Below, piece by piece: positions 1 to 9,283 of a stretch of 27,866 bases of DNA (position 1 is its first letter; every line of letters begins with the position of its first letter). This stretch comes from Asparagopsis taxiformis (lineage: Eukaryota; Rhodophyta; Florideophyceae; Bonnemaisoniales; Bonnemaisoniaceae), in NCBI GenBank assembly GCA_030407315.1, contig JALQPE010002326.1, forward strand, positions 1 to 27,866, given 5' to 3'. The notes beneath the pieces are model-generated. The model was not told the DNA's origin, did not search any database, and saw only the letters and a list, made by a program, of their open reading frames with translations. The position numbers and the translations under genes are program-made.

Positions 1-801
1 ACCTGCATAAGCCCAAGTAGAAACGGATGTTTCTTCGCGCTTGTGGAGCAAGAACAGGAAATCACTCCAATTGTCGTGGCTGAAGAGTTGATCCTGCTGT
101 GCCAAAGCGGTAGAAGAGGCACCTCTCAGCAACTCAAAGAAGCAGCAGACTGTCTTGCTGCAGCAGAAGTCGGAGAACAGAAAGGTCAGCTAAACGTCTT
201 GCTTGTGCTCCAAAAAGAACAGGAACGTCTTTCTGCTTTGAGGACAGAGCGAGACCGTCGTGATAGGGATAACTCTCTGGGAAGGATTGTCAGAGAAAAT
301 CGTACTCAGGAAGGAAACATAGAAGCGATACGCAAAGCGTGGAATTCAACTTGGACAATAGTACTCCGCATGGACATAGAAAGGGCTGGAAAAGGAGACC
401 ATGTTGAGTTGTGCAGAACCGCTCTGTGATACTGAAACTTCGAATCAGGACGCCAGATATTAACAGCACTAGCCCGGAAAAGGAAGGAAATGAAGATGCT
501 GAAGTTGACGAGGATAAATCGAGGAGAAGCAGGGGTTCTGGTTGAAGCGATGAAAACAAGTCCAGGCTGGATAAGAAGCGAAGAAGATAACCAAGATTCT
601 CTGAACCGGGTACGCCCTGATAAAAACAATGAGACTGAGCCTCCCCGGGAAAAGAATAGGAGATTCAATGCAGGAAATGAACGACTGGAAAAGGAGCACT
701 ACTTTTCATTGATGAGCGAGAAAACTCCCTTTCAGACGGCAAATTTGCTGAAAAAACTATTTGGGAAGTTGCCTTATGCATTCCTTCTAGTTCGAGAGTG
801 A
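1..801 (+). pseudogene. Left-truncated, frame-broken charged protein with helical N-terminal part
   Basis: I do not recognise this gene. Frame 1 is open from the first base of the window to a TGA at 427-429, with no ATG before about position 370, so the true start lies outside the window. The first 90 residues are rich in Glu, Gln, Leu and Ala and look helical or coiled-coil (for example LNVLLVLQKEQERL). From about 408 the better coding signal is in frame 3, with an acidic then basic stretch (NEDAEVDEDKSRRSRGSG), an in-frame TGA at 543-545 and a further Lys/Arg-rich run. Frame 1 resumes with an ATG at 490 and ends at a TGA at 799-801. The charged low-complexity tail would suit a nuclear protein, but that is inference. 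Introns could also explain the frame changes. Confidence 0.35.
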
Positions 802-802
802 A

Positions 803-830
803 GTATTGTATCGCAGGAGATATACAATAC
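803..830. repeat. Hairpin immediately after a stop codon
   Basis: Perfect 9-base inverted repeat gtattgtat / atacaatac (803-811 and 822-830) with a 10-nt loop. It begins one base after the TGA at 799-801. It could be a 3' end structure or another small palindromic repeat of the kind that fills this window. Confidence 0.6.
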
Positions 831-1030
831 TGAGTTCCTTATGAGCAATAGAGGAAACGATGGCGGGCGGTACTGGAATAGAACAAGAAGGCGATGAGCG
901 TAATGACGCAGCCGTCTTCGTCTGCAACATTGAGAGAATGAGGAAAGTCTTACAGAGGGGGCAGTTTCGGCGGAGCGCTAACAGAAAAGTCATGGTAACG
1001 ATCGTAGCGATGACTTTGCTGTGAGGCAAC

Positions 1031-1219
1031 AAATCATTACAACAGTCACGATTTTCTTACCCCGTAAAAAAATTCTTGGTGATTTTTACCCGGTAAAAAT
1101 TCTGCCACCACTGCAAGGAAACAAATCATTACAGCAGCCACGATTTTTACCCGTTAAAAAATTCTTGGTGATTTTTTTACCCGGTAAAATTCTTCAGTCA
1201 CTGTAATGGCAACGGTTCC
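1031..1219. repeat. Short degenerate tandem repeat containing ttacccggtaaa
   Basis: About three diverged copies of a block that contains cattacag, ttacccggtaaa (a 12 bp palindrome in its best copies) and aattcttggtga follow one another. The same words recur at 1275-1320 and 2187-2240 between the larger palindromes, so this is part of the same repeat complex. No coding content is apparent. Confidence 0.6.
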
Positions 1220-1256
1220 TTACAGCAAAGCCATCGTTACGATGACTTTGCTGTAA
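1220..1256. repeat. 37 bp palindrome (copy 1, one mismatch)
   Basis: Arms ttacagcaaagccatcg and cgatgactttgctgtaa around a central tta. One arm base differs from the consensus (c for t). Confidence 0.9.
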
Positions 1257-1331
1257 GGAAACGTTTCATTACAGCAGCCACAATATTTACCCGGTAAAAA
1301 ATTCTTCGGCCACTGTAATGGAGACCTTTCC

Positions 1332-1368
1332 TTACAGCAAAGTCATCGTAACGATGACTTTGCTGTAA
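1332..1368. repeat. 37 bp palindrome (copy 2)
   Basis: Perfect 17-base arms ttacagcaaagtcatcg / cgatgactttgctgtaa with a central taa, so in the opposite orientation to the tta-centred copies. Confidence 0.9.
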
Positions 1369-2137
1369 GCATCTCTTGTAAACGGCTTCTGCTGTAAGCG
1401 GTAGGGAGTTTAGTCCCTCTCCCAGCTTGGGAAGGATAGGAAGGGAAGTGTGAAATCCGGAACATCACGAGCGGTTAGTTTGGACGGGTGTTGACGGCTC
1501 TGGGGAGCACTCCGCGTTACGCTCAACCGGGTCTGAGCTGGCTGCAATACATGGTATCGCAGCAAGAGTGCACAAAATTTGTGCCACCATTTCTCACGGC
1601 AGAGACTCGGACGGCCGAAATCCGACTTCGCTGAAAAGAGCTAGAACAGGTCTGGAGTACATCCAGACCGCTGGAAGGTACTATCAGAAATTTTACTGAG
1701 CATGCGGGGGGCTTTCCTCACCGAAATCGAGCATAGCGGTTCTGCGACCAAAGCTTACTCATGAAGGAGGTAGGGTGCTGGGTACCACACCAACCATACC
1801 TAATTACATATGCAGTGTACTCCAGCGACCTACTTAGTATGCTACTTCCTCACTGTACAATGATTTTCAGGAAGTAGGATACGCTCTGGGCCTCAGGCCT
1901 GCTAGGCTAGCACGGAGAGGAAGAAGGAAGGGTAGGCATGCAGAAGTATAGAGGCAGTAGTATGTGAAGACTATGGCAGTGGTAGAGAAGTATTTCATGC
2001 ACCAAAGGGGCAGGCAGAGTGACACTAGAGACGTGGTGCGCAGGGCGAAGGGAGGTGGAGATGATGGAGGACAACAGACATGAGAGCGAGGGTTGAGACC
2101 AACGGCTTACAGATGGAGAGCAGTTTACTAGGGATGC

Positions 2138-2174
2138 TTACAGCAAAGTCATCGTTACGATGACTTTGCTGTAA
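2138..2174. repeat. 37 bp palindrome (copy 3)
   Basis: Same 17-base arms with central tta. It is the counterpart of the copy at 1220 in the direct repeat. Confidence 0.9.
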
Positions 2175-2251
2175 GGAAAGGTTTCATTACAGTAGCCATG
2201 ATTTCTTACCCGGTAAAAAAATTCTTCGGCCACTGTAATGAAAACGTTTTC

Positions 2252-2288
2252 TTACAGCAAAGTCATCGTAACGATGACTTTGCTGTAA
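2252..2288. repeat. 37 bp palindrome (copy 4)
   Basis: Same arms with central taa. It is the counterpart of the copy at 1332. Between copies 3 and 4 a smaller nested inverted repeat (cattacag / ctgtaatg) flanks ttacccggtaaa. Confidence 0.9.
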
Positions 2289-3164
2289 GCATCCCTGGTA
2301 AACTGCCTCAGCTGTAAGCGGCTGGGAGCCTGGTCCCTCCCTCACCTTGGGAAGGGTGAGATAGGAATTGTGAAGTCGGGAACATTGTGGAAGAGGGGTT
2401 TTGACGGCTTCGGGCGCTTTGAAGAGCAATCTGTGTCTTGCTCACCCGTCTAAACTACCTAAAAAGTTCAGTATTGCGAGAGAGGAGCACGAAAAATTAC
2501 AACCACCATTTTCTCACAACAGAGATCCTGGCGGCCGAAATTCAAACTCGTTAAAATGGACTAGAGTTGGTGTGAACACCTCCAGGACCTCTGGAAAGGT
2601 ACTACCTGCACATTTTCCGAGGCTACAAGAGGCTGTTCTCTCCAATATCAAGCATAGATTATCGGTGCGCAAAATCTACTCCTGGTGCTGTGTAGCACAT
2701 TGACTATACAAACCGTCCGTTTCCCATTATAATAAACTATACTCTCAAGTAGGTAGGATCTAGATATTCACTTCACATCGATGGTTATGAAGTAGGTTAG
2801 CCTAGGATTGAAGAACAGAAGGTAAAGGATAGGATGGTAGGCACGGGGTAAAATAAAGGCGGTGGTATGAGTAGAATATGGAAGTGGTAGACAGGAATTT
2901 AATGCACAGGAGGGGCGTGTGAAGTGACACCAGAGGCGCAGTGCATCACAGGAAGGGAGACTTGAATGATGAAGGACTAGAGACATGAGAGATAGGTTGT
3001 TGAGGCAAGCTTCTAGCTCTAATATATAACTACATTGCTCCTCTATATGCTACGCAATCCATTCGAGCAGTCCTAGTTAAAAATGGACTATATGAATGTT
3101 TCATTTCAATATCAGCATTGTGCAGTTGAGCCTCTTCAAGGTCCGAAAACTTGTCCAGAGTACG

Positions 3165-3730
3165 CTTCCAGGCCACTTGAAGGCATCCAGAACACTTGCA
3201 CTTCGTTCCTACAAAGTTCAATTTTGGCTATCACATCTCCAGTTGTGAGAATCTGGTGACCAAAAATCGATACATTCTTTCATCCCTACCTCGCAAGCCA
3301 GAAGCTTTGAGAGCAATTAGAGCAAGTTTCAGTGCTCCTCAGAGCCACTCTATCCCTTCTAGACCACTTCCACGTCGTTCCGAAAAAGTTCAATTTTGGC
3401 CATCACATCTCCAGTTGTGGGAATCTGGTTGCCAAAAATCGATGCATTCTGTCAGCCCTAGCGCGCAAACCGGAAGCTTTACAAACGCATAGAACACTTT
3501 TCCGTACTCCCTAGAGCCACTCCAAACCTTGCAGACCACTTGCACATCATTCGGACAAAATTCAATTTTGACCATCACATCTCCAGTTGTGCGAATCTGG
3601 TGACCAAAAATCGATAAATGCTACCAGCCCATCCACGCAAGCCAGAAGCTTTGAGTGCAATTAAAACTCGTTTTAGTGCTCTCTAGAACCACCCCAACCC
3701 TTTCAGACCACTTTGCAGCCTTTTTCGCGG
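3165..3730. repeat. 172 bp tandem repeat, about three units plus a partial
   Basis: The word ttcaattttg.c followed by atcacatctccagttgtg recurs with its anchor at 3216, 3388 and 3560, a period of exactly 172 bp. Other shared words are caaaaatcgat, gccagaagctttga, gagccac and gaccactt. A partial unit ends near 3730. The period is not a multiple of three and no reading frame persists across units, so this is a satellite-type repeat and not coding. Confidence 0.85.
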
Positions 3731-3816
3731 GGTCCGAAATCGTCTCCTTCTTCTTCCGAGTGAGAAACATCAGTCCCTCTCAGATGCTTACAGAGAAGTT
3801 GGTTTACCATGGTTTC

Positions 3817-4049
3817 TTACAGCAAAGTCATCGTTACGATGACTTTGCTGTAATGTTTTGTTTTCTTACAGCAAAGTCATCGTTACGATGACTTTGCTGT
3901 AATGTTTTGTTTTCTTACAGCAAAGTCATCTTAACGATGACTTTGCTGTAATGTTTTGTTTCCTTACAGCAAAGTCATCGTTACGATGACTTTGCTGTAA
4001 TGTTTTGTTTTCTTACAGCAAAGTCATCGTTAAGATGACTTTGCTGTAA
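3817..4049. repeat. Five-copy 49 bp tandem array of the 37 bp palindrome
   Basis: Palindromes start at 3817, 3866, 3915, 3964 and 4013, exactly 49 bp apart. Each consists of the 37 bp palindrome plus a 12 bp T-rich spacer (tgttttgttttc, with one c for t variant). Arms differ by at most one or two bases. This extended foldback DNA can form five cruciforms in a row. It shares its palindrome with the copies at 1220-2288. Confidence 0.95.
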
Positions 4050-4076
4050 GCAGCCGGGTAAACTGCCTTTGCTGTA

Positions 4077-4264
4077 AGAAAACCGAATAGCAGTTCCGAC
4101 AGCTTGTCCAGAGAAAGCAAATCCGCCTTAACGATGACTTTGCTGTAAGAAAACAGAGTACTTACAGTTCAGACAGCTTGTCCTGAAAAAGAAAATCCGC
4201 CTTAACGATGACTTTGCTGTAAGAAAACAGAGTAATTACAGTTCCGACAGCTTGTCCTGAAAAC
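4077..4264. repeat. ~74 bp tandem repeat containing half palindromes
   Basis: About two and a half units at a 74 bp period. Each unit carries aagaaaac, gttc.gacagcttgtcc, aatccgcc and ttaacgatgactttgctgt. The last word is the right half of the 37 bp palindrome (near 4128-4147 and 4202-4221), so this repeat has captured half of the element amplified next door. Confidence 0.8.
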
Positions 4265-4416
4265 CCATCCTCCTACACAAGTTTATTGTCTGTTACCTAC
4301 CCTAGAGCTCTATTGACGTTCCCAGTCCCAGCTGTTGTACCACTTGAACACTCGTGTAATATTTTCGTATGGTGGAACACATTAGAATCATCATTGAAGG
4401 ACAGCATCGATTCCTT

Positions 4417-5077
4417 TTATTGTTGCTGATAAATCTGCACCGAGGGTTCAAACGCCGCAGTACCATAGTTGACCATAAAGCTGTTGTGAACAGTTTCATA
4501 CAAATACCTCTTCTCAAATGCGCGCAGTGCGGACATGAACTCCAATCTCAATATGTTGTTATCACTCGACGTGGCGACCAGCAATCCTTCTTCGTGTTTT
4601 GCGAATCTTCAACCGCATTCTTCGTGATGTACGGTGTAATAATATTTACATAAGCCCTGGCACCTGGTAACAACATCGCCTTTAGAAGCAGATCCAGAAT
4701 ACAACATCGATTAGTTTCGCAATGCCACAATCCATCCAGACGATCCTCATCGGCGAGCAACAAGGATATTTCCATACACCCTATCGACACAACGACAACC
4801 GCTACTACTTGGTAGGCAGATAGTTTGCGATGAATTCCATTAGGCGTATTCGGAGTCAGAGTCCAGCACTCCCAAACATCAGCCACTGCAAGAAACGCCC
4901 TTTCATCGCTAGCTCTCAAACATTTTGCAAATAATTGCGAACAGCCGGACACAACGACGTTGCATGTCGCATCAATTCGTCGGCATTTGCATTTCACAGG
5001 GCGTACACAACCTCTGCAGTCGCATGATGAACGGCATCCAGGTCTGGCGTGTCCCACGCGGCATAGAAAGCAGAGTT
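4417..5077 (-). pseudogene. Decayed gene resembling PP4 regulatory subunit 3 (SMEK) helical domain
   Basis: The coding signal runs leftwards from about 5077 and changes frame. The first part (AAWDTPDLDAVHHATAEVV, then NANADELMRHATSLCP) is interrupted by in-frame TGA codons. It moves to the frame containing ISLLLADEDRLD, ILDLLLKAMLLPG and AYVNIITPYITKN, then shifts by one base to RFAKHEEGLLVATSSDNNIL and MSALRAFEKRYLYETVHNSF, ending FEPSVQIYQQQ before a TAA at 4417-4419. The order matches the armadillo-like domain of PP4R3/SMEK, where a DDxQVRxAATDIFxYLV segment is later followed by xALRFxRxxIGLKDEFYNRY and an xLFEP motif. That family gives protein phosphatase 4 its substrate targeting. The match is from memory of the family. 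Stops plus a frameshift make this a pseudogene. An ATG frame from 5147 exists, but its Cys-rich start reads less well than the frame above. Confidence 0.4.
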
Positions 5078-5117
5078 GAGTTACGTGCAAATCATGTGCA
5101 ACAGGTGATGGAAATTT

Positions 5118-5172
5118 TGCTAATAACCGATGACGTCGCGACGTCATCGGTTATTAGCATTAGTGCGCGCAC
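5118..5172. repeat. Perfect 42 bp palindrome followed by a 10 bp palindrome
   Basis: 5118-5159 is a perfect 42 bp palindrome centred between 5138 and 5139 (centre tgacgtcgcgacgtca, containing two gacgtc words). Three bases later lies gtgcgcgcac (5163-5172). The pair sits at the upstream edge of the decayed PP4R3-like gene and contains the ATG of a 199-codon frame on the minus strand, so it may be an insertion that broke the gene. Confidence 0.95.
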
Positions 5173-5985
5173 AGTGCGGCATGTTCTGCAATTTGCGGAA
5201 TACCAATCACGGCGATCATCGCCGCTCATGATGAGTGTCGGCAAAATGGCTGAGTCGCTTGAATAGGCCTGCTAGGCTTGCAAACAAGAGTAAGCGGTAC
5301 GAGCAATACGCAAGGCCGCATGGTCGAGATGGGCGGGAATATTGGCCTGCAACCTGGCCAGCATGGAGAGAGGCGTCTGCAAAACAACGTGTGCATTTCG
5401 GGTACCAAAGCGGTGCAAAAGCTGCGTCTAGGCTCGTTGAAACTCGAGCATGACAGCCCACATTACATATATGTGCGCATATATGCACATATGGTCCACC
5501 TGCGAAGATCTTTGACGCACATTTTTCTTACGCGGAGCGCAGCAACGTGGAATATGCGATGGGGCTTGGAAGACATGGGAATTGGTCACGGTCGTGTCGT
5601 CGCGATCCAGTTTATTCTTCGAAGTAAGGTGCAACAGAGTGGGTAGGTCGACAAGCTTGTCCACGTGAACAGCACGAGCACTCCAGGAAGGGCGGTTTGG
5701 CTGGGATGCTGAGTTGGGTATTGTTGCAGTGGTTGTAATAGGGGGTCAGTTTCGGAGAGAGAGATTTCATCTGCCGGTGTCAAAAAGGTCGTCAATAGAA
5801 ATTTGTGGGCCGGCATCTGACGAGAAGGACAGGTATTTGTTAGGTGGGTGTCACGTCGAGGGAATTGCGAGAAATACATTTTCCCCTTGGACGACGCTTT
5901 CTGCCCGCAGAACGTGTTCTTCATCTAATGAAAGTTACTTGAAAGCCAGATTCCGGATGGTCTATCACGGCGGGATCCTGTTCGT
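5173..5985. other. No supported gene; several overlapping frames on both strands
   Basis: Six overlapping frames of 60-122 codons occur on both strands. None shows a recognisable domain, a clean start context or conservation of frame. A weak alternating cat/atg tract with an internal inverted repeat (atgtgc / gcacat) lies at about 5468-5490. The best single candidate is a 112-codon minus-strand frame with an ATG at 5924, but its Ser/Thr/Pro/Leu-rich composition is also what antisense frames give. Confidence 0.5.
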
Positions 5986-6162
5986 CTAGAATCCTGCCAC
6001 TTGAGGCGTCCCTTCTTCAACCATCACTTCGTGGAAGTTCTGAACTTGCGCGTTCGCGGTCGGTGTGGGTGAGATGGACGGCACGTTCGCGGTCGGTACC
6101 ACGTAGCCATGCGCGGAGACGGGTGTGAAGCTTACGGAAGGCCGCTCGATAGTGAATGTCAT
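5986..6162 (-). CDS. Small Pro/Thr/Val-rich ORF of unknown function
   Basis: A 58-codon frame starts at an ATG at 6162 and ends in a TAG at 5986-5988. The protein is rich in Pro, Val, Thr and Ala (ANVPSISPTPTANAQVQ) and ends acidic (HEVMVEEGTPQVAGF). The open frame extends upstream to about 6291 without another clear start, through a proline run, so this may be the last exon of a longer gene. No domain is recognised and coding status is uncertain. Confidence 0.25.
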   Translation of the reverse strand: MTFTIERPSVSFTPVSAHGYVVPTANVPSISPTPTANAQVQNFHEVMVEEGTPQVAGF

Positions 6163-6210
6163 GGGTGGAGGTGGTGGGTGCGACCGAGCTCCGTGACTAG
6201 GGAGGCCCAA

Positions 6211-6256
6211 GCTGTGCAGTCGAAGCGATCGGGGCTGTGCAGTCGAAGCGATCGGG
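6211..6256. repeat. 23 bp direct repeat, two copies
   Basis: The word ctgtgcagtcgaagcgatcg occurs twice with a period of 23 bp. It contains the short palindrome cgatcg. Confidence 0.8.
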
Positions 6257-6378
6257 ATGTGTAGGAAAAAGGGTGAGAATATGGAGGGCAAAGCAGACTG
6301 GTCGGGGTCGAGGAGAAAGGCAACAAGTGGTTTGCGGCTGTCAGCGAGCAGACAAGGCCAGTCGGGGCAGCATAGCGA

Positions 6379-6421
6379 AAGATAAACATACGTTTATCTT
6401 AAAAAATGAACGTTCATTTTT
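6379..6421. repeat. Two adjacent palindromes
   Basis: 6379-6400 has 9-base arms aagataaac / gtttatctt around four unpaired bases. 6402-6421 is the perfect 20 bp palindrome aaaaatgaacgttcattttt. They are separated by one base. Confidence 0.9.
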
Positions 6422-6573
6422 GCCAAATCATTGCATATGGTGCCACGTGTTACACATAGCATTTTGTATATTTACAAGTCTTGTTCACTATAAAGCGTAC
6501 CTTGCAATTTGTTGGAACGTCGATGCATGCCCCGACGTTGCCAAAGTATGCATACTCTTGAACATCTCCCACC

Positions 6574-6831
6574 ATGGCTGGTATCGTGCACAATACCCAC
6601 AAGATGATTTACCGACCTTCCTTACCCTCGCATTCATCTACCTATGGATGCCGTTTCTGGACATGGCTACTACGCGATTATGAGCGATTGGTAGAGACAA
6701 TGAGAAATATACAACGAAAACTGTCCACGCAATGGAGCGCAGTCTCTAGCCCATTTCCTCTTACTCTCGCCCCTCTTCAACAACTTTTCCACTCCTTGAT
6801 CACTCCCAATCTCAACAGGCGCTCAGATTGA
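6574..6831 (+). CDS. Small ORF with strong start context, unknown function
   Basis: An 85-codon frame begins at an ATG in a good eukaryotic start context (cccaccATGGc) and ends in a TGA. The middle is helical and charged (RDYERLVETMRNIQRKL); the C-terminal part is Pro/Leu/Ser-rich. No domain is recognised. It lies about 100 bases upstream of the Sel1-like gene in the same orientation, so it could be a small gene, an upstream ORF or the first exon of that gene. The start context is the only real support. Confidence 0.3.
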   Translation: MAGIVHNTHKMIYRPSLPSHSSTYGCRFWTWLLRDYERLVETMRNIQRKLSTQWSAVSSPFPLTLAPLQQLFHSLITPNLNRRSD

Positions 6832-6896
6832 TCGCGTCGCTGAGGCGTAGAAACGCCTCCATTATCCGACCATTCTGGCGTTGAAAGAGGTGTTTA

Positions 6897-6920
6897 CAAT
6901 GCGCATTGACGCGCGTCAAT
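6897..6920. repeat. Two overlapping perfect palindromes before the Sel1-like gene
   Basis: caatgcgcattg (6897-6908) and attgacgcgcgtcaat (6905-6920) overlap by four bases. They end nine bases before the ATG at 6930. Confidence 0.9.
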
Positions 6921-6929
6921 TTACCAAAA

Positions 6930-8777
6930 ATGCTTCAGCCGCTTTTTTCCGATGTTGTTATCACAATTGGGAGGCATATGATGCTCGGGCCGCGACGTTC
7001 TTTCCAGGATATGTCTACTGCTGTGCGTTTGTTTGAGTTGTGTATCGATCACACAAATGACCCTGAACCTATGATGATACTCGCTGAAATACTAATCACT
7101 GGACCTGCAGGAGTAGACAAAGACACAAGTCGTGCCATGGAATTATGTGCAACCGTTGTCCATGATTCTGACGGTTGTTACCTCGTATGTGATCTTGCAA
7201 GAAAATTGGCAGATGTAAGAATGGGAAAGCCCGCAGATATGCGACTTGCAATAGATCTATGTGAGATGTGTATTGAACAGAACAACCATCCACGTGCCAT
7301 GGTGGACCTTGCTGAAATTTTTCTCACTGGCGGTCCAGGCGTGGAAAAAGACGTTAATCGTGCGATGGAACTATGTGAAAGATCCCTAGATGGAAGCGAA
7401 ACCAGTTTCTACATTACTAGAGCTGCCAAAAAGTTGATGCATGTCGGTTCTGGAAGGCCCAGAGACATTCAGTCTGCAGTGCGTCTTTGCGAGATGTGTA
7501 TAGAGAAGAAAAATAATACAAGAGCTATGAAAATGTTGGCCAAATTGTTCATGACTGGGGCTCCTCACGTTGAAGAAGATATTGATCGAGCGATGGAGTT
7601 GTGGGAGAAGTACCTCGACCGAGGTGGACCATGTGAAGCGCTGACTAAGTTTGCACGTAAGATAGTGGATGAAGCGTGTGGGATAACGAAGTATGTGCGA
7701 TCTGCAATACGATTGTGCGAGATGTGTATAGACAGAAGGGATGATTTGGTTGCGATGATAATTCTAGCCGTATTGCTCATGGTTAAAATTCCAGGTGTCG
7801 AAAAGGAAGTCGATCGTGTGATGAGTCTCTGCAAAAGTTACCTTGAAAGAAGCGGAGACTGTGGTGCGTTGATCAAGTTTGTGAGAAGAATGGCATTTGG
7901 AGATTGTGCAATATGTCATGATATGCAGGTAGCCGTGCGGCTATGCGAGATGTGTACAGATATGAGAAACAAGCTACCCGCGATGGGAATTCTTGGTGAA
8001 CTACTTATCACTGGATCATCGGGCGTAGGAAAAGACATTAGTCCTGGAATGGAACTTTTCGACAAGTATCTCCTTGCAAATGGATCAAGCGAAAAATTAA
8101 CCCACTTGACAAGGAACATCGCTGATGGAACAGATGGTTTAACTAGGGATGTGCAGCTGGCAGCACAGATATGTGAACTGAATATCGACAAGAAGAACGA
8201 CCTAGGAGCTCTGTTGCTTTTGGCCGAGATACTTCTGACTGGAGAACCAAATGTAGAGAGAGTTGTTGATCGTGCAACGGAGCTCTGTGAGAGATATCTG
8301 CTTGAGAATGGGTCCAGGGAAGAGTTGAACAAAATAGTATGGAGAATAGGACAAGGAATATTTGTGGTACTACCACTGACTAGTAGTCATGGATGCTCGG
8401 CCTTTAATGCAGCTATTTGATATGTCTATAGAGAAGAACGATGGAAACTCCATGGTGATTCTGGCCAAGTTACTCTTTGCTGGAGTACCGAATGTCGGCA
8501 GAGACGTTAACCGTGCAATTGGTCTTTGTCAGAAATATATGTTTGCGAATGAATCCGGGAAAGCGCTTATCTCCCTTACGACGGAGATAGTGAACGAAAG
8601 ACATGGAGCTATTTCGGATATGGGTTTCGCAATACAGCTATGTGAGATCTGTCCAAAGAAGAAAGAGTATGAGGAGCCTATGCTGATTCTGGCCAAGATC
8701 TTTATTAGTGGAGATTCCAACGTCGAGAAGTTAATCGTGCATTGAAGCTTTGTGAAAACTTCCCCTACAAGCAATAA
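6930..8777 (+). pseudogene. Sel1-like (TPR-type) repeat protein, frameshifted near its 3' end
   Basis: The first in-frame ATG is at 6930 (aaaaATGctt) and the main frame runs 496 codons to a TGA at 8418-8420. The protein is built from a unit of about 72 residues made of two Sel1-like helix pairs. The first half carries a RLCEMCI...A...LA...TG signature, and GVEKDVNRAMELCE opens the second. The GV.kD..rA.eL signature is typical of Sel1 repeats, which act as adaptor solenoids in protein complexes. At about 8355-8390 the repeat pattern leaves this frame and resumes from 8389 (MDARPLMQLFDMSIEKND) to a TGA at 8743-8745. It then continues in a third frame (VNRALKLCEN) to a TAA at 8775-8777. Two shifts inside conserved repeats indicate decay or sequence error. 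The family is clear; the cellular role is unknown. Confidence 0.85.
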
Positions 8778-9274
8778 CTCAGGGCATGTAAAAGCTGAAT
8801 GTTTATCCCATATAGCGATGGAAGTGATGTTTGAAAAATGAGGAGAGCTGAAGATGGAAAAGGGGAAGTGATGGCAAGATGTGCAGGTGGACGGACGACC
8901 GGGCACGGAATGTTGAACTAGTTGACGAACGGTGGCGCTTTTATGGTACTGAAAGATCTTTTACCTGCAGGTAACGCCATGGCGTTATGGACGGCAGTTG
9001 TTAACGAACGCGGTCCAAGTACAGGGCAGAGAGGAAGTTTTGTACAAGACACGTTTAGAGTGCGATTAGCAGGTGTTTTATGTTTGTGAGGGAGTTGGAC
9101 GTTGTGGTTATGCACTAAGCGAAAGAACGGATAAGTGGATTTTGTGGCAATTTTTTATGTTGGAGTGACGAGTTGAGTGTCAAGATGGTTTAGTAGAATT
9201 AGGGGCAGAAAGGGGGCGTGAAGAATATTGGAAGATGCGACTCATAGCACGAGTTCAGCGAGATGATGACGCAG
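8778..9274. other. Intergenic stretch with a palindrome pair; no supported gene
   Basis: Apart from the palindromes at 8961-8987, nothing is supported. A 65-codon minus-strand ATG frame (9115 down to 8918) contains an Arg/Ser-rich segment but is too short and unremarkable to call. Confidence 0.5.
8961..8987. repeat. Two overlapping perfect palindromes
   Basis: ttacctgcaggtaa (8961-8974) and taacgccatggcgtta (8972-8987) share three bases. Confidence 0.95.
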
Positions 9275-9283
9275 TATATAAAT
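9275..9283 (+). promoter_or_regulatory. Possible TATA box
   Basis: tatataaat lies 187 bases upstream of the ATG at 9470. It is the only good TATA-like word near that start; there is no other support. Confidence 0.25.

Larger units (their letters stand above)
1220..2137. repeat. Diverged ~920 bp direct repeat, copy A
   Basis: This block and the next are direct copies at an offset of about 918-920 bp. Shared landmarks are the palindrome pairs (1220 and 1332 against 2138 and 2252), the text after the second palindrome (gtaaac.gc...gctgtaagcg..gggag), the ttgacggct word and the purine-rich tail ending in gacatgagag. Identity is clearly below 100 percent and there are indels, so the duplication is not recent. 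No gene of its own is visible. Confidence 0.75.
2138..3015. repeat. Diverged ~920 bp direct repeat, copy B
   Basis: Second copy of the unit that starts at 1220. It carries the same two 37 bp palindromes 114 bp apart, the same internal words and the same purine-rich tail. A 100-codon reading frame at 2401-2703 starts with ATG but shows no recognisable domain and is not conserved as a frame in copy A, so I treat it as chance. Confidence 0.75.

Noticed and set aside
3165..3730. Similarity of the 172 bp period to primate alpha satellite (171 bp).
   Set aside because: Only the length is similar. The sequence is unrelated and nucleosome-sized satellites arise independently.
3817..4049. CRISPR array from regularly spaced palindromic repeats.
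   Set aside because: Spacers are only 12 bp and nearly identical, there are no cas genes, and the context is eukaryotic. It is a tandem satellite of a foldback element.
4369..4653. Plus-strand frame containing a CAQCGHEL zinc-ribbon-like motif.
   Set aside because: It lies antisense to the PP4R3-like segment, which has a longer and more consistent match; a single CxxC is weak evidence.
5216..5664. Several overlapping frames of 60-122 codons on both strands as genes.
   Set aside because: They shadow each other, show no domain and have no distinguishing start or composition.
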